Shown: one piece after another, positions 1-5,582 of the stretch
How positions within the stretch are numbered: position 1 is the first letter of the stretch
Layout of the letters: each line of letters begins with the position of its first letter
Assembly: GCA_003694825.1 (NCBI GenBank)
Contig: RFJS01000399.1
Location: 1-10,602 of the forward strand
Length of the DNA stretch: 10,602 nucleotides
Direction of reading: 5' to 3'
From: Verrucomicrobiota bacterium
GTDB lineage: Bacteria > Verrucomicrobiota > Verrucomicrobiia > Opitutales > Opitutaceae
Made by a program: the position numbers and the translations under genes
Notes under the pieces: model-generated
The model's input: only the letters and a program-made list of their open reading frames with translations
Told to the model about the DNA's origin: nothing
Databases searched by the model: none

Positions 1-1058
1 AACTCCCCGCGGTGCCGCCCGAGGTCCACCACGTAGGCGCCCTCCATCACCGACACCGCCGCGAGCACGCTCTGCAGGTAGTTGAAGCCGCTCTCGATCC
101 CGCCCTTGTGGTGCGGACTGTGGCACCAGTCCACCGTCAGCCCCAGCTCCTGCAGGCCGCCGAAGAGCGCCTGCCGCTGCTCATCCGCCATCGCGGGCCG
201 CTGAGCGGTGTTGCCGCGCTCATCGAGCGTGATGCCCGCGATCGCCCGCGCCCGCCAGATGCCGCCCTCCAGCCGAAAGCCGATCCGGGGCATGCCATGC
301 TGCTCGATCAGCCGGCGGATGAAGCGCAGGATATCCGCGGCGCGGTAGGCGTCGCGCGGCCGGCCCACCAGCTCGAACCCCAGCCAGCGTCCGCTCGCCA
401 CATCCTGCGCGAAGAGCACCTGCCGGCCCACCGCCGCGCCCTGGCGGCGCGAGAGGGCATCCCCATCGCCCCTGGCCTCACTCTCCCACCAGAACGGCTG
501 GTTCAGGCTCATGTCGTCGAGCTCCCACAGGTCGCCCGGCTCCAGCGGCACCCGGCGGCCGTCGGCCAGCACCTTGGTGTCGTCGCGGCGCTGGATGAAG
601 CCGGCCAGCTCGAAGGTGCGGTGGCCCCGGAAAAGCGCCGCCTCCTCGGCGGTGACGTGGCAGAGCTGCCGCAGCGAGGCGGGCAGGTTGTGGCGCGAGG
701 CCCGCGGCTTGAGAATCGCCGCGCGCAGCCCCTCCGAGCAGCGCGCGTCATCCGCCCACATCTGCAGCGCGAGCGCGTCGCTGCCGGTGGCCAGCCGCAG
801 GCGCTTGAGCTGCCGGCGGTCCTCCTCGGTCGCCTCCACCGCCAGCGCCTTGCGCCCGCACCGCTGCGTGCGCGGCAGCAGCGCCGCATCCCCGCCGCGG
901 GCATGCGCCCGCAGCCACCGCGACAGCGTCGCCGGCGCCACCCCCAGCTCCCGCGCCGCCTGCGACTGGCTCAGCCCGGCCGCCTGCAGCGCTTTCGCCC
1001 GCGCCACCACCTCGCAACGGCGAAATTGCTCCGCCAGGGCCTTTTCCGTCGGCGGCAT
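1..1058 (-). CDS. Mu-like DDE (rve-fold) transposase, N-terminal 352 residues, partial
   Basis: This would catalyse strand transfer for phage integration and replicative transposition. The minus frame is open from the ATG at 1058-1056 to the window edge, giving 352 codons; the C-terminus lies outside. An N-terminal helix-turn-helix is visible at residues 23-52 (AGLSQSQAARELGVAPATLS). The catalytic-core signatures follow: LWELDDMSLNQPFWW (177-191), VLFAQDVASGRWLGFELVGR (214-233), GMPRIGFRLEGGIW (255-268) and HSPHHKGGIESGFNYLQ (313-329). Aligned by eye to the rve fold, the first acidic residue is D181 or D182, the third is E322, and the position usually held by the second Asp is E264. The start overlaps the stop of the ParB-like gene by one base (TGATG), so translation is probably coupled. 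A MuB-like ATPase would be expected further left but is not visible here. Confidence 0.85.
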   Translation of the reverse strand, partial: MPPTEKALAEQFRRCEVVARAKALQAAGLSQSQAARELGVAPATLSRWLRAHARGGDAALLPRTQRCGRKALAVEATEEDRRQLKRLRLATGSDALALQMWADDARCSEGLRAAILKPRASRHNLPASLRQLCHVTAEEAALFRGHRTFELAGFIQRRDDTKVLADGRRVPLEPGDLWELDDMSLNQPFWWESEARGDGDALSRRQGAAVGRQVLFAQDVASGRWLGFELVGRPRDAYRAADILRFIRRLIEQHGMPRIGFRLEGGIWRARAIAGITLDERGNTAQRPAMADEQRQALFGGLQELGLTVDWCHSPHHKGGIESGFNYLQSVLAAVSVMEGAYVVDLGRHRGE

Positions 1059-2047
1059 CAGGCTGCCGGACCTCCCTGGCACGCACGCGCGAGCCGGTTG
1101 AAAAGCTTGCTGAAGGCCTGCACCTGCGCGGCCGACCACTGGCGGGCTTCAGCCTCGAGCCGCTGCAGCGCCGCCTCGCGTTGCGCGGCATCCGCCTGCT
1201 CCCAGTGCAGCCCGAGCTTCTTGCCGTATTCGCCGAAAAACCGGTCGTGCTCGCGGCGGCGATCCAGCCGGGCCGGCGCCTCCTTGTTTCGGATCACATT
1301 CTGCGCCGCCGTCAGCGCGTAGCCCAGGTTCAGCTCGCCCGCCAGCACCTGCCGCTCGATCGCCTCCGCCGGCTCCGCGCCATGGCGCTGCCGGATTTTT
1401 TCCAGCAGTTCGCGGAGCTTTTCTGCCTGGTCCAGCAACTGCCGAGAGAAGCCAAGTCTCGCGGCAATTGCAGGCTTTGTGAGACCCGTTTCGCCCCCGT
1501 GCGCTATTTTATAGCGTTCGGGGATTTCGGTTCCCTGCCGCAGGCATGCCAGCCGCCTTTCGCGCGCTTCCTGCAGCGCCGGCGCCAGCAGGGGCACGGC
1601 GATGAAGGCGAGCGTCCCCTTGGGCAGGTGCCGGGCCACCACCAGCTCGGCCAGGATGACCTCCGCCGCGCCCACGCCCTCGATGCGCCGGCACGGCAGC
1701 TTGCAGCCCAGCTGCGCCGCCACCCGGCGCCAGTGCCGGCCGCACAGGATGCGGCCTTGCGCATCGATCAGCGCCGGCGTGAGAAAACCCTGCTCCGCCA
1801 CGCTCTCGAGCAGGGCGACATAGACCGGGTCGTGCTCCGAGCGCTCCGGCACGTGGGCCAGCAGCGGGTGCACGCTCAGCTCGCCCGGATCGATCAGCTC
1901 GATCGCGCCGGCCTCGCCGGCGGCCGCCTCGGGAAAGGTGGGCGAGGCGACCCGGGCCGCCTCGCCCGTTTTTCCATCAGCAGGGGAAAGTGGTGCCAGC
2001 CGCACGCCGCGGCTCGAAAGGTTCGAAGGCTCGTGGGTCGAAATCAT
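1058..2047 (-). CDS. ParB/Srx-fold N-terminal domain protein of the phage early operon
   Basis: The protein has 329 residues. Residues about 49-125 look like a ParB N-terminal (sulfiredoxin-fold) domain: IELIDPGELSVHP is followed by a variable arm and then RILCGRHWRRVAAQLG, which matches the ParB signature usually written GxRRxxAA. A second helix-turn-helix-like segment lies at about 188-212 (GLTKPAIAARLGFSRQLLDQ). The C-terminal third is helical, charged and rich in Arg and Glu, with no recognised domain. Known ParB proteins bind DNA and CTP and segregate chromosomes or plasmids; relatives in phage operons can be nucleases or regulators. No ParA-like ATPase is present, so a role in transposition, target choice or early regulation is more likely than partition; this is inference. 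The ATG overlaps the upstream stop by four bases (ATGA), and the stop overlaps the transposase start. Confidence 0.75.
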   Translation of the reverse strand: MISTHEPSNLSSRGVRLAPLSPADGKTGEAARVASPTFPEAAAGEAGAIELIDPGELSVHPLLAHVPERSEHDPVYVALLESVAEQGFLTPALIDAQGRILCGRHWRRVAAQLGCKLPCRRIEGVGAAEVILAELVVARHLPKGTLAFIAVPLLAPALQEARERRLACLRQGTEIPERYKIAHGGETGLTKPAIAARLGFSRQLLDQAEKLRELLEKIRQRHGAEPAEAIERQVLAGELNLGYALTAAQNVIRNKEAPARLDRRREHDRFFGEYGKKLGLHWEQADAAQREAALQRLEAEARQWSAAQVQAFSKLFNRLARACQGGPAA

Positions 2048-2313
2048 GGGAATTTCAGGGAATTGCGTTGGGGGCTACCTTCCCTCCCGTCGGCCTCGCT
2101 CACCGCCGGCAGCTGGAGCAGCAATTGTCCGGCACGGCGGTCGGCCTGCTCGAGGGCGTCGGCGGCTGCCGTAAGGAGGCGCTGGCGCTCGTCACCGGGC
2201 GCCTCGGCTGCCAGCGCCCGATAAAGCAGGGCACGCTTGGCGACAGGCTCGCTCGCTGCGCGCTCGAGGACGAAATCCTTGATAATCTCCCATGCCGTGC
2301 GATCGTCGCTCAT
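2044..2313 (-). CDS. Small early-operon protein of unknown function (89 aa)
   Basis: I do not recognise a family. The sequence starts MSDDRTAWEIIKDFVLERAA and is acidic and mostly helical, with Leu/Ala-rich segments from about residue 20 to 70 and a polar C-terminus. There is no signal peptide, membrane segment or cysteine motif. It is supported as a real gene by its position: ATGA overlaps at both ends join it to the Ner-like gene upstream and the ParB-like gene downstream, in a four-gene operon. Co-transcription with the transposase suggests a part in early phage functions, but nothing in the sequence says which. Confidence 0.65.
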   Translation of the reverse strand: MSDDRTAWEIIKDFVLERAASEPVAKRALLYRALAAEAPGDERQRLLTAAADALEQADRRAGQLLLQLPAVSEADGREGSPQRNSLKFP

Positions 2314-2528
2314 AGTCCCAGTGCCTCCCGGATCAGCGCCTGCACGCGCGGGAATCTCCCCCGGTTGATCGCCTGCGAAACCGTCGAACGATCTCGTCCG
2401 ATCTGCGCCGCCAGCGAACTGATCGACTGGCGCCGTCGCCCCAACTCTCCTTTGACGACCCCACGGAAAACCGCAGCAGAATCTGCCATGGAGCGGCTGG
2501 TATTGGGAACTTGACCGTGCGTGCTCAC
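2310..2528 (-). CDS. Ner-like helix-turn-helix DNA-binding protein
   Basis: This 72-residue protein is mostly one helix-turn-helix: VKGELGRRRQSISSLAAQIG (25-44) and then DRSTVSQAINRGRFPRVQAL (46-65). The pattern of an aliphatic helix, a turn at Gly, a recognition helix and a terminal Ile-Arg-Glu-Ala-Leu-Gly resembles Mu Ner and the related Nlp/SfsB proteins, which repress early transcription. The first gene of the leftward transposition operon is where Mu places ner. The longest frame starts with GTG at 2528; an ATG at 2489 (residue 14, MADSAAVF) would give a 59-residue protein that keeps the whole fold. Neither start has a clear ribosome binding site. It is probably the partner of the divergent XRE regulator in a lysis/lysogeny switch. 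Confidence 0.7.
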   Translation of the reverse strand: MSTHGQVPNTSRSMADSAAVFRGVVKGELGRRRQSISSLAAQIGRDRSTVSQAINRGRFPRVQALIREALGL

Positions 2529-2586
2529 TACGATGTAAATTCAGTCAACATTCGTTGTGTGAGTGTGACTAAGTCAACATCTAAAA
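2529..2586. promoter_or_regulatory. Divergent early/repressor control region with GTCAAC operator half-sites
   Basis: This 58-bp gap separates the divergent Ner-like and XRE genes and is much more AT-rich than its surroundings. AGTCAACAT occurs twice, at 2543-2551 and 2572-2580, in the same orientation and 29 bp apart. The second copy sits in a palindrome, TGAC-TAA-GTCA (2566-2576). Read on the minus strand, both copies present TTGACT, close to a sigma70 -35 element for the leftward operon, although no convincing -10 lies at the right distance. The arrangement suggests that a regulator binding GTCAAC would cover the early promoter. Which of the two HTH proteins binds is inference. Confidence 0.55.
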
Positions 2587-3126
2587 GTGAAAAAAGTGAG
2601 CACTGAGGCGCAAATCACTCAGGCCGCTCGCAAGCGCCTGGGGCTCACTCAGGAGGAATTTGCCCGGCGGCTGATGGTGAGCCGCAACTATATCTCGCAG
2701 ATCGAGTCGGGTAAGAAGAAGCCCGCGCTGCGTTTACTCCGTCAAATCGAGGCGTTGACCAAGTCAACAACAGTCAGCCCCGTTGACCCTGGCGAGCCAT
2801 TATCCGGCGGGGAGAAAGCGGCCGCTGCCCTCGACGACGGCGCGGCGGCCTTGCGGAGCGAGATCCGCACCTACATCGAGCGGCTCCTCGCCATTGCCGG
2901 TAACGACCCCACCCGGCTGGGCTGGGTGCTCACGCAACTGCACATCCACCTGCGGCCACCGGAACACTGGACCCCGGCCAGGGCGGAGGCCACGCCAGTC
3001 GCGCGGGCGATCACACCGGAGATCGCCGCCGCCGCCGCGAAACACCTCCGGGCCGCGCGCGAGGCGGCACAGCGGCAGGCGAGGGGAGAAGACCACCCGC
3101 CGGAAACGGCACAGGGCTCTGCTTGA
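2587..3126 (+). CDS. XRE-family transcriptional regulator, probable phage repressor
   Basis: The protein has 179 residues. An N-terminal Cro/C1-type helix-turn-helix spans about residues 9-58 with classic spacing: ITQAARKRLGLTQEEFARRL, then VSRNYISQIESGKKKPAL. The rest is a low-complexity linker followed by a helical stretch around 97-135 (EIRTYIERLLAIAG...LGWVLTQLHIHL) and an Ala/Arg-rich tail. There is no LexA/C1-type autopeptidase, so RecA-driven cleavage is not expected. It diverges from the Ner-like gene as Mu c does from ner and is therefore the likely lysogenic repressor. The frame opens with GTG at 2587 just after an in-frame stop at 2566; GTG at 2596 is an alternative. There is no Shine-Dalgarno sequence. 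A 15-bp operator-like palindrome lies inside the gene at 2754-2768. Confidence 0.75.
   Translation: MKKVSTEAQITQAARKRLGLTQEEFARRLMVSRNYISQIESGKKKPALRLLRQIEALTKSTTVSPVDPGEPLSGGEKAAAALDDGAAALRSEIRTYIERLLAIAGNDPTRLGWVLTQLHIHLRPPEHWTPARAEATPVARAITPEIAAAAAKHLRAAREAAQRQARGEDHPPETAQGSA
2754..2769. promoter_or_regulatory. Intragenic operator-like palindrome GTTGAC-CAA-GTCAAC
   Basis: A perfect 6-bp inverted repeat with a 3-bp centre lies inside the XRE regulator gene. Its core, TGAC-CAA-GTCAACA, matches TGAC-TAA-GTCAACA at 2566-2579 in the divergent promoter region at 13 of 14 bases. Another GTTGAC half-site follows at 2782-2787. Matching dyads in a promoter and in the adjoining regulator gene are what one expects of a repressor that binds cooperatively or loops DNA, but binding is inferred. 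Confidence 0.5.
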
Positions 3127-3295
3127 GCGGCCCGTCCCTCGCCACCAGCAACAGCCGCACCTCGTGGCACAGCGCCAGCCCCGCCGCCCGCGTCTCATCC
3201 AGATCCCCGCCGCAGCGAAAGACCTCCTCATAATACGCCAGCGAGAACGCCCCCCCGCCGCGCGCCTCGCCCATACGCTCATCCTCTTCTTTCAT
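3011..3295 (-). CDS. Possible small minus-strand gene overlapping the repressor 3' end
   Basis: This frame starts at ATG 3295 and gives 94 residues. The first about 55 residues look gene-like: an acidic start (MKEEDERMGEARGGGAFSLA), a balanced middle (YYEEVFRCGGDLDETRAAGL, then a hydrophobic ALCHEVRLLLVARDG) and a strong third-position G/C pattern. The last 40 residues become Pro/Arg-rich and run 116 bp antisense into the XRE gene, as expected of a shadow frame, so the true 3' end may have been changed by a small deletion. It has no homologue I recognise. It shares a 156-bp divergent spacer with the secreted-protein gene. The alternative is that the whole 3127-3451 stretch is non-coding. Confidence 0.35.
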   Translation of the reverse strand: MKEEDERMGEARGGGAFSLAYYEEVFRCGGDLDETRAAGLALCHEVRLLLVARDGPLKQSPVPFPAGGLLPSPAAVPPRARPGGVSRRRRRSPV

Positions 3296-3410
3296 CACGG
3301 CGCATCCTACCTCACCGCCGCGCCAGCAAAAATGAACGCGCCACCGCCGCCGGCGGCCCCAGCCCCGCCAGCCTTGCGGAAAACACCCACCCGCGCATCC
3401 GCCTCGCCCC

Positions 3411-3439
3411 GATAGCCACGCCGCCGCGCCACCGCTATC
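3411..3439. repeat. Short inverted repeat upstream of the secreted-protein gene
   Basis: GATAGC (3411-3416) and GCTATC (3434-3439) form a 6-bp inverted repeat with a 17-bp loop, ending 12 bp before the ATG at 3452. It might be an operator or part of the 5' leader. Six bases is weak evidence in GC-rich DNA, although these arms are AT-containing and stand out from the surrounding GC-rich sequence. Confidence 0.25.
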
Positions 3440-3451
3440 CTTCACCGCACC

Positions 3452-3952
3452 ATGACACCCCGTGCCCGCCGCCTGCTGCTTCTCGGCACCCTCGCCGCCG
3501 CCGTCTGCTCCCAGGGCCTCGTCCTCGCCGCGCCGCCCGCCGCCGACGCCGCCGGCCTCTCGCCCCAACAAAAAAAGCTCGCCAAGGAGCACGCCATCAA
3601 CGCCTCCCTCAAAATCATCAGTGTCACCCCCGAGGGCATCATCGCCACCGCCACCGCCCGCCGCAGCGTCCAGCGCACCTACACCTGGACCGAAAACCAA
3701 CAGGGCACCGGCCTGGCCTCGCACAAAACCTACCGCGTGCGCCGCTCCGCCGTGCGCAACGAAACCGAGCGGACCAGCCTCGGCACCATCTTCGTCGCCA
3801 TGCCCACCGACGGCCTCGTCGACGGCCAGAACCTCGAGCGCTGGATCTGGCCCGTCGGCACCACCCAATACACCACCGTCCTCGGCGCCCGTGCCACCGT
3901 CCGCGCCTACACCACCCGCCCCGCCGACTTCCTCGCCACCCTGGCCCCCTGA
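3452..3952 (+). CDS. Secreted or periplasmic protein of unknown function (166 aa)
   Basis: A typical Sec signal peptide opens the protein: Arg-rich start (MTPRARR), hydrophobic core (LLLLGTLAAAVCSQGLVLAA) and small residues for cleavage at about residues 27-34. The mature part starts with a charged helix (LSPQQKKLAKEHAINASLKI) and then alternates polar and hydrophobic residues (IISVTPEGIIATATARR, YTWTENQQGTG), suggesting a small beta-rich domain. A Thr/Tyr-rich end (WIWPVGTTQYTTVLGARATV) fits the same fold type. There are no catalytic motifs, and the mature domain has no cysteine pairs. It sits alone between the repressor and the late genes, a common place for accessory (moron) genes expressed in the lysogen; superinfection exclusion or surface modification are possibilities without direct support. 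The start is CACCATG without a Shine-Dalgarno sequence. Confidence 0.6.
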   Translation: MTPRARRLLLLGTLAAAVCSQGLVLAAPPAADAAGLSPQQKKLAKEHAINASLKIISVTPEGIIATATARRSVQRTYTWTENQQGTGLASHKTYRVRRSAVRNETERTSLGTIFVAMPTDGLVDGQNLERWIWPVGTTQYTTVLGARATVRAYTTRPADFLATLAP

Positions 3953-3989
3953 ACGTCCCCGTGCCGCCGAACCCCTCTGCTGAAAAGTC

Positions 3990-4009
3990 AAGGAAAACCT
4001 ATTTTCCTT
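3990..4009. promoter_or_regulatory. Perfect 8-bp dyad (hairpin or activator site) upstream of the late promoter
   Basis: AAGGAAAA (3990-3997), a CCTA centre and TTTTCCTT (4002-4009) form a perfect inverted repeat in an AT-rich island. A second overlapping dyad, TCAAGG (3988-3993) with CCTTGA (4013-4018), reuses the left arm. It lies about 30 bp after the secreted-protein stop and immediately upstream of a -35-like element. It could terminate the upstream gene, although no long T-run follows, or be a site for an activator of late or middle transcription, as Mor and C act in Mu. No Mor/C homologue is visible in the window. Confidence 0.45.
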
Positions 4010-4014
4010 TCGCC

Positions 4015-4045
4015 TTGATTGTGCTCCCGCTCCAGCCGTTATATC
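4015..4045 (+). promoter_or_regulatory. Candidate sigma70-type promoter for the rightward late block
   Basis: TTGATT (4015-4020) and TATATC (4040-4045) each match four of six consensus positions, with a 19-bp spacer, slightly longer than ideal; TTATAT one base earlier gives an 18-bp spacer. The region is notably AT-rich for this window. Transcription would begin near 4052, leaving a leader of about 145 nt before the next gene. The weak match and adjoining dyad suit an activated promoter. Confidence 0.35.
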
Positions 4046-4052
4046 TTCCCGC

Positions 4053-4197
4053 ATGCCTCGCTACGCTCGTCTCGCGCTTCGCTCCTTTCTTGAAGGTGCC
4101 TGCTGCATCTTGCAGCCACCGCCGCCCCCGACCGTCCCGGGTGGCAACCGCGACCGAATCGCTGCTCATTTCGCCCAGGTAGGCACCTATCTGCGCC
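4053..4197 (+). other. Structured untranslated leader before the DUF2335 gene
   Basis: No gene is evident. A REP-like stretch occurs at 4055-4085, where two similar TCGCT-rich units follow each other. A hairpin follows: GGTG (4095-4098) with CACC (4117-4120) outside, and GCTGC (4102-4106) with GCAGC (4112-4116) inside around an ATCTT loop, with a 3-nt bulge. AGGTGCCT (4094-4101) is also the exact inverse of AGGCACCT (4181-4188) near the start codon, so the leader could switch between a local hairpin and a long-range pairing. This is read by eye; no known riboswitch class is recognised. Confidence 0.3.
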
Positions 4198-4707
4198 ATG
4201 GCATCGCGAACACATCAGCAAAAGCGCAAACGCCGCAACCACCAGGCCGAGATGAGCAAAGAGGTCAGCTTGAGCTCACTTTCCGATGAGCAAAAGCAAG
4301 CGCTGATCCAGGAGTTTCTCGACAAGAATCAGGGAGAGCTGATTCAGCTCGTCGCCGAGCGCATCACCGAATATCACTCGGGCCCCTTGCCGCGGGCCGA
4401 GGACTTCGAAGCCTACGAAAAAGCCGCTCCCGGCACCGCCAAGGCCATCGTCGCCATGGCAAAGCGGGAGCAGTTGTTCACCTGGGGCCATCGTTACCTC
4501 GTTCACGGCCTCCGCTACGCGGGCATGTTCTTCGCCGGATGCCTCGCTGTTTACAGCACCCATCGCGGCTTCAATCTCCTCGACGCAGGCAAAACCGGCG
4601 TCGGCTTCACCTCGCTCGGCGTCCTCATCTCCACAATCGTCGGCCCATTTATCGGACGTGCCATCATCGCCAAACGTGCCAGTGACCGCCACCGCGATCC
4701 AGACTGA
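4198..4707 (+). CDS. DUF2335-type predicted membrane protein
   Basis: The central motif is typical of DUF2335: YHSGPLPRAEDFEAYEKAAP (59-78), then GTAKAIVAMAKREQ with the conserved Pro-Gly before the helix. Two hydrophobic segments follow, at about 107-121 and 134-154, and a charged tail (KRASDRHRDPD). The function of DUF2335 proteins is unknown, though they recur in phages and mobile elements. The frame starts with CGCCATG at 4198 and has a very basic first 18 residues (THQQKRKRRNHQ); ATG 4252 (residue 19, MSKEVSLSSL) would give 151 residues. It is the first gene after the candidate late promoter. As a small membrane protein near holin-like genes it may take part in lysis or exclusion, which is inference. 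Confidence 0.7.
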   Translation: MASRTHQQKRKRRNHQAEMSKEVSLSSLSDEQKQALIQEFLDKNQGELIQLVAERITEYHSGPLPRAEDFEAYEKAAPGTAKAIVAMAKREQLFTWGHRYLVHGLRYAGMFFAGCLAVYSTHRGFNLLDAGKTGVGFTSLGVLISTIVGPFIGRAIIAKRASDRHRDPD

Positions 4708-4861
4708 TCGATCGCTCCACTCTGCGCAAACACCGCCACCAAGGACCATCGCCGCCGCCGCAAACTCGAGGACGAGGGCCACCTGTGATCGCGCCAGCCG
4801 CGCCAGTCCCGCCAGCGTGAATAGCTGAGCGCGCCCCTCATCCGGTAGGCTGCATGGCGAC

Positions 4862-5290
4862 ATGCTCCTCGCCGCCCTCGCCGCCACCGGCACCCCGCCG
4901 CTCGACCTCTCCCAGCCGGCCCTCATCCAGGCCCTCGTCGTCGGGTTGCTCATCTTTGGCGTCTCGGCCCTCGCCGCCCTCGCCAATTACGTCACCGCCA
5001 TCGTCGACCGCTTCCGGCGCAAGCCGCCGCTCGAGCAGCAGCTCGCCGCCTTCGCCACCCGCGCCGAGCTCAACAGCCTCGACTCGCGCCTGAGCTCGCA
5101 GATCAGCGAGGTGCGCCGCCACATCAGCGACTCGCACAACAAGATCTATGTGCGCATCGAGGCCGAGGCGGCCAACACCCGCAACAACATCACCTCCCTG
5201 GGCAAAACCATCGAGGCGGAATTTCGCACCCTCTACCGCGCCCTCGGCAAAATCGAGGGCCTCACCCTGGAGGACCCCCGCCGTGGTTGA
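4862..5290 (+). CDS. Membrane-anchored coiled-coil protein of the lysis region
   Basis: The protein has 142 residues. A hydrophobic segment spans about residues 20-46 (ALIQALVVGLLIFGVSALAA), followed by RFRRK, so the positive-inside rule places the C-terminal part in the cytoplasm. The rest is a long amphipathic helix with coiled-coil spacing (ATRAELNSLDSRLSSQISEV, later EAEAANTRNNITSLGKTIEA). Similar small proteins occur before holin-like genes in transposable prophages, but I know no function. The spanin inner-membrane subunit has a comparable layout but opposite predicted topology. The next gene starts within its last eight bases. ATG 4854, in another frame, is not used because that frame is Ser/Pro-rich low complexity. 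The 154 bp before it contain no gene, only three CGCCAG units in a 9-bp period at 4792-4815. Confidence 0.6.
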   Translation: MLLAALAATGTPPLDLSQPALIQALVVGLLIFGVSALAALANYVTAIVDRFRRKPPLEQQLAAFATRAELNSLDSRLSSQISEVRRHISDSHNKIYVRIEAEAANTRNNITSLGKTIEAEFRTLYRALGKIEGLTLEDPRRG

Positions 5291-5579
5291 CCCCGCCGAC
5301 CCCGCCATCGCCCAGGAGCGCCGCGAGGAGTGCCGCCGCCAGACCCTGCGCTTCCTCGCCGAACGCCAGGCCGTCGCCCATCACCCGCACACCATCCGCC
5401 GCGCCCTCAACGCCGGCCACGCCGCCGACTTCAGCGCCGAGGAAATCCGCGCCGCCCTCGTCTTCCTGTGCAGCGCCGCCGAGCCCCTCGCGCGCGCCAT
5501 CCCCGACGCCCTCGGCGCCACCCTCTACTACCAGGCCACCACCGCCGGCGTCCTCGCTTGCGAACGCAGTGCCCTCTGA
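5283..5579 (+). CDS. Small winged-helix-like phage protein (resembles VpaChn25_0724 family)
   Basis: GTG at 5283 overlaps the previous gene's stop by eight bases and gives 98 residues. The pattern is that of a small winged helix: helix TLRFLAERQAVAHHPHTIRR (21-40), then NAGHAADFSAEEIRAALVFL (43-62) as the recognition-helix region, and a C-terminal wing with YYQATTAGVLACE (82-94). This matches my recollection of the VpaChn25_0724 family of Mu-like phages, placed between lysis and terminase genes, in which an ArsR-like fold is predicted. Its job is unknown; DNA binding as a late regulator or packaging helper is possible. Longer in-frame extensions upstream only overlap the coiled-coil gene and were not used. 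Confidence 0.55.
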   Translation: MVDPADPAIAQERREECRRQTLRFLAERQAVAHHPHTIRRALNAGHAADFSAEEIRAALVFLCSAAEPLARAIPDALGATLYYQATTAGVLACERSAL

Positions 5580-5582
5580 CCC

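Noticed and set aside
12..1322. 436-codon plus-strand frame across the transposase and ParB-like genes
   Set aside because: Arg/Pro/His-rich composition without domains; it is the antisense of well-supported genes with clear rve and ParB motifs.
1058..2047. Plasmid or chromosome partition locus
   Set aside because: No ParA ATPase and no parS-like 16-bp palindrome were seen; the gene is coupled to a transposase.
2571..2579. Direct repeats as transposon or prophage ends (attachment sites)
   Set aside because: The copies lie between divergent regulators in the middle of the prophage and fit operators better; no end-like TG...CA boundary is evident.
3011..4054. 347-codon minus-strand frame spanning the secreted-protein gene
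   Set aside because: It is Gly/Ala/Glu-rich shadow over 3452-3952, where the plus strand has a clear signal peptide; only the part from ATG 3295 was kept as possible.
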